NCBI GenBank assembly: GCA_958449275.1
Contig: CAUDHE010000090.1
Coordinates: 1 to 8,920, forward strand
Source: an uncultured Alistipes sp.
GTDB lineage: Bacteria > Bacteroidota > Bacteroidia > Bacteroidales > Rikenellaceae
Length of the DNA: 8,920 nt
Reading direction: 5' to 3'
The notes beneath the pieces are model-generated. The model was not told where the DNA came from. It saw only the letters and a program-made list of their open reading frames with translations, and searched no databases. The translations under genes and the position numbers were made by a program. Shown here one piece after another: positions 7,039-8,920 of the stretch; within the stretch, counting starts at the first letter, position 1, and every line of letters starts with the position of its first letter.

Positions 7039-7688
7039 AGATCATTACAATTGGCCGTAGTTCAAACAACGACATTCATATAGATGATCCGTTGGTATCC
7101 AGAACTCATTGTCAGATCGTTCGAGATGACAATGGGAATTTTAGATTAATTGATACCAACTCAAAAAATGGCATATATGTCAATGGTATAAAAGTGCAAG
7201 AGACCATTAAGCTGAAGCAAACCGATATTGTGAGAATTGGCAACACTATATTACCGTGGCAAAACTATTTTTCGCAATTGACTATTGACACATCGAAAGC
7301 TTCGATTTCACCCCAAGTAAATCCGAATACCCCATTTCCTAATACTCCTGATCCCACCGCACAACAGTCCGGATTGGGGACTATTGCTCTTGTGTTGAGT
7401 TTATTTGGTGCAGGATTATTAATATATTGTGCGATACGAATTATGAGATGGGGTATTTTTGCGATTATTAGTAACACCTCGACTCTTATTTTGGTTTCAT
7501 GTGGAATAAATATCCTTGCCGGTATTCTTGCCGGTATTGCAAATGCTAAGGACCACAAAGATTCTGATGCAGCCGATATTGCTAAAGGGATATCGTTTTT
7601 TTGCATATTTGCTGTAGTTGCATTCTTTTTATATGTAAAATTCGGGGATCCCGATCTTCTGAATCCGTTCCGAAAATTATTTGGTTAA
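7035..7688 (+). CDS. FHA-domain protein with several C-terminal membrane segments
   Basis: This is a 217-residue protein. Residues 1-75 are an FHA domain with the phosphothreonine-binding residues kept: Gly7-Arg8, Ser22 and His25 in SRTH, and Asn45-Gly46. The domain is a clear paralogue of the FHA domain at 1778, down to the shared tail IGNTILPWQNY (68-78). A Pro/Asn/Thr-rich linker (about 90-112) follows, then hydrophobic segments at about 115-133, 139-168 (one long or two short) and 184-201. The second half resembles small multi-pass membrane proteins that recur in bacteria fused to zinc ribbons or FHA domains, but I cannot name the family. The domain would be tethered to the cytoplasmic face of the inner membrane. 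Its ATG overlaps the stop of the short upstream frame, so it is probably still part of the operon. There is no canonical terminator right after it. Confidence 0.88.
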   Translation: MKIITIGRSSNNDIHIDDPLVSRTHCQIVRDDNGNFRLIDTNSKNGIYVNGIKVQETIKLKQTDIVRIGNTILPWQNYFSQLTIDTSKASISPQVNPNTPFPNTPDPTAQQSGLGTIALVLSLFGAGLLIYCAIRIMRWGIFAIISNTSTLILVSCGINILAGILAGIANAKDHKDSDAADIAKGISFFCIFAVVAFFLYVKFGDPDLLNPFRKLFG

Positions 7689-7747
7689 AACATAAGACGA
7701 CAGCTTTAAGTATCGTGTATTAACTGGTCTCGCTATTTCCGGCATAA

Positions 7748-7770
7748 CTGTATCTTTCGGTGAAAGACAG
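7748..7770. repeat. Inverted repeat, hairpin after the second FHA gene
   Basis: CTGT (7748-7751) and CTTTC (7754-7758) pair with GAAAG (7762-7766) and ACAG (7767-7770), with a GGT loop and a two-base bulge. It lies 60 nt after the FHA stop. No T-run follows, so it is not a classical terminator, although it may still stabilise the 3' end of the operon transcript. Confidence 0.4.
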
Positions 7771-7817
7771 CCGAATACAAAAGCCGCCGCGGTGAAACGA
7801 TTTCTGGGTCGGTCTTG

Positions 7818-7877
7818 CGACTGCGCTAAATCGGATGCTTCGCATTTTTGAGGGATCAAAATTTCGCTTCGCAGTCG
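7818..7877. repeat. 8-bp inverted repeat enclosing smaller hairpins
   Basis: CGACTGCG (7818-7825) is the exact reverse complement of CGCAGTCG (7870-7877). Inside lie ATGC-TTC-GCAT (7835-7845) and TTTTGA-GGGA-TCAAAA (7846-7861). Together they would form a branched stem-loop in RNA or a cruciform in DNA. A further inverted repeat, CCGAAC-AA-GTTCGG (7898-7911), lies just downstream. Confidence 0.5.
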
Positions 7878-8025
7878 TTTTCTCGCCTCGACATAGCCCG
7901 AACAAGTTCGGCTCTGCTCTCGGCTTATCGAAAACGTTCTCCGATTTTTAACGCTCCGTCGCCGCGTCCGCCCTTTTTCCGAAATCGTTCCTGCCGCGGG
8001 GTAGGCTGACGCATGTGAATATTTA

Positions 8026-8105
8026 CGACTCTTCGAGTCGCGCAGTTCGCCGCCGCCCCCACGCGGCGGACTGCTAACGCACTCCTGCCGCCGCCGGCGA
8101 ACAGC
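8026..8105. repeat. Cluster of strong, partly competing GC-rich hairpins
   Basis: CGACTC (8026-8031) and GAGTCG (8035-8040) form a perfect 6-bp stem with loop TTC. Right after it, 8042-8053 pairs with 8063-8074 over 12 bp (one G-T wobble, 9-nt loop). The same left arm can instead pair with 8095-8105: GTTCGCCG with CGGCGAAC, plus GC with GC across one mismatch. The two long stems exclude each other. Confidence 0.55.
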
Positions 8106-8129
8106 ACACCCGCGGACAACGTTCCGGGT

Positions 8130-8160
8130 ATTCCACATTTTCCGTAAGGAAAAATGGAAT
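8130..8160. repeat. Inverted repeat, 12 pairs with a small internal loop
   Basis: ATTCCA (8130-8135) pairs with TGGAAT (8155-8160), and TTTTCC (8138-8143) pairs with GGAAAA (8148-8153), with a GTAA loop. On the minus strand it lies 70 nt past the stop of the XRE gene, where it could help end that transcript; no T-run follows the stem. Confidence 0.45.
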
Positions 8161-8185
8161 CTTTACCGCAAACACCCCGTTTGAG

Positions 8186-8215
8186 ATGCCATTCCTCGCT
8201 TACGCGAGGTAGCAT
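8186..8215. repeat. Hairpin just downstream of the minus-strand regulator gene
   Basis: CCTCGC (8194-8199) and GCGAGG (8204-8209) form a perfect stem with loop TTAC. ATGC (8186-8189) and GCAT (8212-8215) extend it across an internal loop. It lies 15 nt past the minus-strand stop and so may act as a 3' end structure for that gene, though without the T-run of a canonical terminator. Confidence 0.45.
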
Positions 8216-8229
8216 GACGCATTGACGGA

Positions 8230-8481
8230 TTATTCCTCTTTAGGCGGATAATTCATGGGAGCGAAAAATTCTCCGATAGAAATACCGTAAAATTTACAGA
8301 GAATAGATAGCGAATCCAATGACGGTAAATGAATTTTTGCTTCATATTGAGCAAGGTTCAACTTCGTGCGCTCGATGACATACTCTTGCGAATAGCCGCA
8401 TGCCAAACGTAACTCTTTCATACGTTCGACGACTAACTGCAAAAGTTTTTCATCGGTTCGCTTTTGTTGTCCTTTTTTCAC
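8230..8481 (-). CDS. Small XRE-family helix-turn-helix regulator
   Basis: This 83-residue protein is one Cro/C1-type DNA-binding domain. Helix 1 is about residues 12-27, the helix-turn-helix spans 31-50 (SQEYVIERT, then NLAQYEAKI as recognition helix), and the end of the fold is LDSLSILCKFYGISIGEFF (55-73). The LCKFYGIS-EFF ending is typical of small Bacteroidota XRE proteins. The start is GTG at 8479-8481, giving MKKGQQKR. The first ATG-encoded Met is residue 21, which would delete helix 1, and an in-frame stop lies at 8512-8514, so GTG is the best choice. No Shine-Dalgarno is evident. The gene is transcribed away from the structured RNA region at 8604 and faces the operon. It may control that RNA, itself, or the gene at 8875. 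No ligand or dimerisation domain is visible, and the target is unknown. Confidence 0.85.
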   Translation of the reverse strand: MKKGQQKRTDEKLLQLVVERMKELRLACGYSQEYVIERTKLNLAQYEAKIHLPSLDSLSILCKFYGISIGEFFAPMNYPPKEE

Positions 8482-8549
8482 ATGTACAAAAAAATAACAT
8501 CTTATATCATTTTACACTTGTATTAATGCAAGCAAATAGAAAAAAACAC

Positions 8550-8557
8550 TATATTTG
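8550..8557 (+). promoter_or_regulatory. Bacteroidota -7 promoter element, upstream copy
   Basis: TATATTTG fits the TAnnTTTG -7 consensus of Bacteroidota primary sigma factor promoters exactly. No good TTTG -33 element is found 19-21 bp upstream. The match is 8 bp in an A/T-rich stretch, so it could be chance. It lies exactly 40 bp before the second match. Confidence 0.4.
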
Positions 8558-8589
8558 TGCCAACACTGCGATTAAATTAGAAATTATGC

Positions 8590-8597
8590 TACCTTTG
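8590..8597 (+). promoter_or_regulatory. Bacteroidota -7 promoter element, downstream copy
   Basis: TACCTTTG, followed by CG, is the commonest-looking form of the TAnnTTTG element, and an A/T-rich stretch precedes it. A clear -33 TTTG is missing. Transcription would begin near 8604, just before the first hairpin of the structured region, which fits a promoter for that RNA. Confidence 0.6.
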
Positions 8598-8603
8598 CGA
8601 TTG

Positions 8604-8834
8604 AACAGTTCGGTATAACCGACAGACATAACATAATATAAAGGGTAAACAACTCTTTATACCTAAAGCGAACTTGGAGACCTCCTCGGAGGATGTTTGA
8701 ACGGGTATAATAGTTGTCAGTCCTTGTTATGTTCTGCTCCCAGCGGGCAGAACACACAAGGGCGCAGGACAGCTTCCGTTCAAGGGTTTCTCCAAGGCCT
8801 GCTTTAGGAGCTGACACCGCGCCCCTTTTATTTT
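8604..8834 (+). ncRNA. Structured RNA or leader RNA, possibly the Bacteroidales-1 motif
   Basis: This stretch of about 230 nt between a promoter-like element and a terminator-like end holds a nested series of perfect complementary segments. Hairpins are TCGGT/ACCGA (8610-8622) and 8637-8645 with 8653-8661 (9 bp). A long rod then forms from 8662-8669 with 8801-8808 (8 bp), 8673-8680 with 8789-8796 (8 bp), a side hairpin CCTC/GAGG (8681-8692), 8697-8704 with 8776-8783 (8 bp), 8722-8727 with 8756-8761 (6 bp), and 8731-8739 with 8745-8753 (9 bp). So many ordered exact helices are unlikely by chance. The size and its promoter and terminator bounds fit what I remember of the Bacteroidales-1 RNA motif, but I cannot check this. 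6S RNA is an alternative. It may be a free small RNA or the leader of the gene at 8875. Both ends are estimates. A minus-strand open frame over 8584-8817 is judged spurious. Confidence 0.6.
8760..8834 (+). terminator. Terminator-like stem followed by a T-rich run
   Basis: GGGCGC (8760-8765) pairs with GCGCCC (8819-8824), with CAGC (8770-8773) and GCTG (8810-8813) pairing inside. TTTTATTTT follows at 8826-8834. The loop is long for an intrinsic terminator. A second GGGCGC at 8841-8846 can also pair with 8819-8824. Confidence 0.5.
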
Positions 8835-8874
8835 CCGTTCGGGCGCATCATATCCACCGCCAACCCCCGTAACG

Positions 8875-8920
8875 ATGCCCATAAACAGCAACAATCGCGA
8901 ATTTTACAACGATATCGTCG
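8875..8920 (+). CDS. Start of an unrecognised gene, cut by the right edge
   Basis: ATG at 8875 opens a frame to the end of the window, reading MPINSNNREFYNDIV. It lies 40 nt after the T-rich run of the structured RNA and on the same strand. No Shine-Dalgarno is visible, as is usual in Bacteroidota. Fifteen residues are too few to name a family, and the start is judged only from position and the coding look of the frame. Confidence 0.5.
   Translation, partial: MPINSNNREFYNDIV

Larger units (their letters stand above)
7689..8229 (+). other. Gene-free spacer, GC-rich in the middle and full of inverted repeats
   Basis: No convincing gene is seen in these 541 nt. Two minus-strand open frames (7677-8138 and 7925-8215) are Arg/Ser-rich with no domain, and they overlap each other out of frame, so I treat them as chance frames. 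From about 7770 to 8130 the base composition is visibly richer in G and C than in the genes on either side. At least seven inverted repeats are present; the best are listed separately. The stretch may be a dispersed intergenic repeat or a non-coding RNA. A genome-wide search for copies would tell. Confidence 0.5.

Noticed and set aside
7927..7949. Weak terminator after the second FHA gene (ATCG/CGAT stem followed by TTTTT)
   Set aside because: A 4-bp stem with an 11-nt loop is too weak, and it lies about 240 nt after the stop codon.
7677..8138. Minus-strand open frame of 153 codons
   Set aside because: It has no recognisable domain and an Arg/Ser-rich composition typical of a chance frame in GC-rich DNA, it overlaps the end of the FHA gene, and other frames are open over the same inverted repeats.
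8400..8618. Plus-strand open frame of 72 codons
   Set aside because: It runs opposite the XRE gene and through the promoter elements, with no domain.
8584..8817. Minus-strand open frame of 77 codons
   Set aside because: It lies opposite the structured RNA, whose ordered complementary segments explain the sequence better than a protein does.
1..8920. tRNA genes, rRNA genes, CRISPR arrays and insertion sequences
   Set aside because: I looked for T-loop signatures, regularly spaced direct repeats and transposase motifs by eye on both strands and found none.

Overview
The window looks like chromosomal DNA from a member of the Bacteroidales (Bacteroidota). The clues are BACON domains in a secreted protein, start codons without clear Shine-Dalgarno sequences, a small XRE regulator of a Bacteroidota-like type, and two matches to the TAnnTTTG promoter element of this phylum. 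Genus cannot be decided from the sequence alone.

Positions 1-509 hold the 3' end of an unrecognised gene. Positions 538-6930 are a tightly packed plus-strand operon of five genes: a membrane-anchored PP2C phosphatase, a membrane-anchored FHA protein with a long coiled coil, a soluble Ser/Thr kinase, a membrane-anchored Ser/Thr kinase, and a secreted two-BACON protein. Junctions are a 4-nt gap, an 8-nt overlap and two ATGA overlaps. A sixth member, a second FHA protein with several membrane segments (7035-7688), follows. The frame of the BACON gene stays open past its stop and ends in another ATGA overlap with this FHA gene, so a short translated ORF or a gene remnant may link them.

Together these genes look like a complete reversible phosphorylation circuit at the inner membrane. 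Two kinases act as writers, the PP2C as eraser, and two FHA proteins as phosphothreonine readers. Four of the proteins have membrane segments, and three of these would place a C-terminal coiled-coil or sensor region in the periplasm. One secreted beta-rich protein could be a ligand or effector. This combination of genes is the main item of interest.

Positions 7689-8229 hold no convincing gene. The stretch is GC-rich in its middle and full of inverted repeats. A minus-strand XRE-type regulator (8230-8481) follows. Divergent from it are two TAnnTTTG elements exactly 40 bp apart, and then about 230 nt with a strikingly regular set of long-range complementary segments and a terminator-like 3' end (about 8604-8834). 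I read this as a structured non-coding RNA or a leader RNA. The first 15 codons of a further gene start at 8875.
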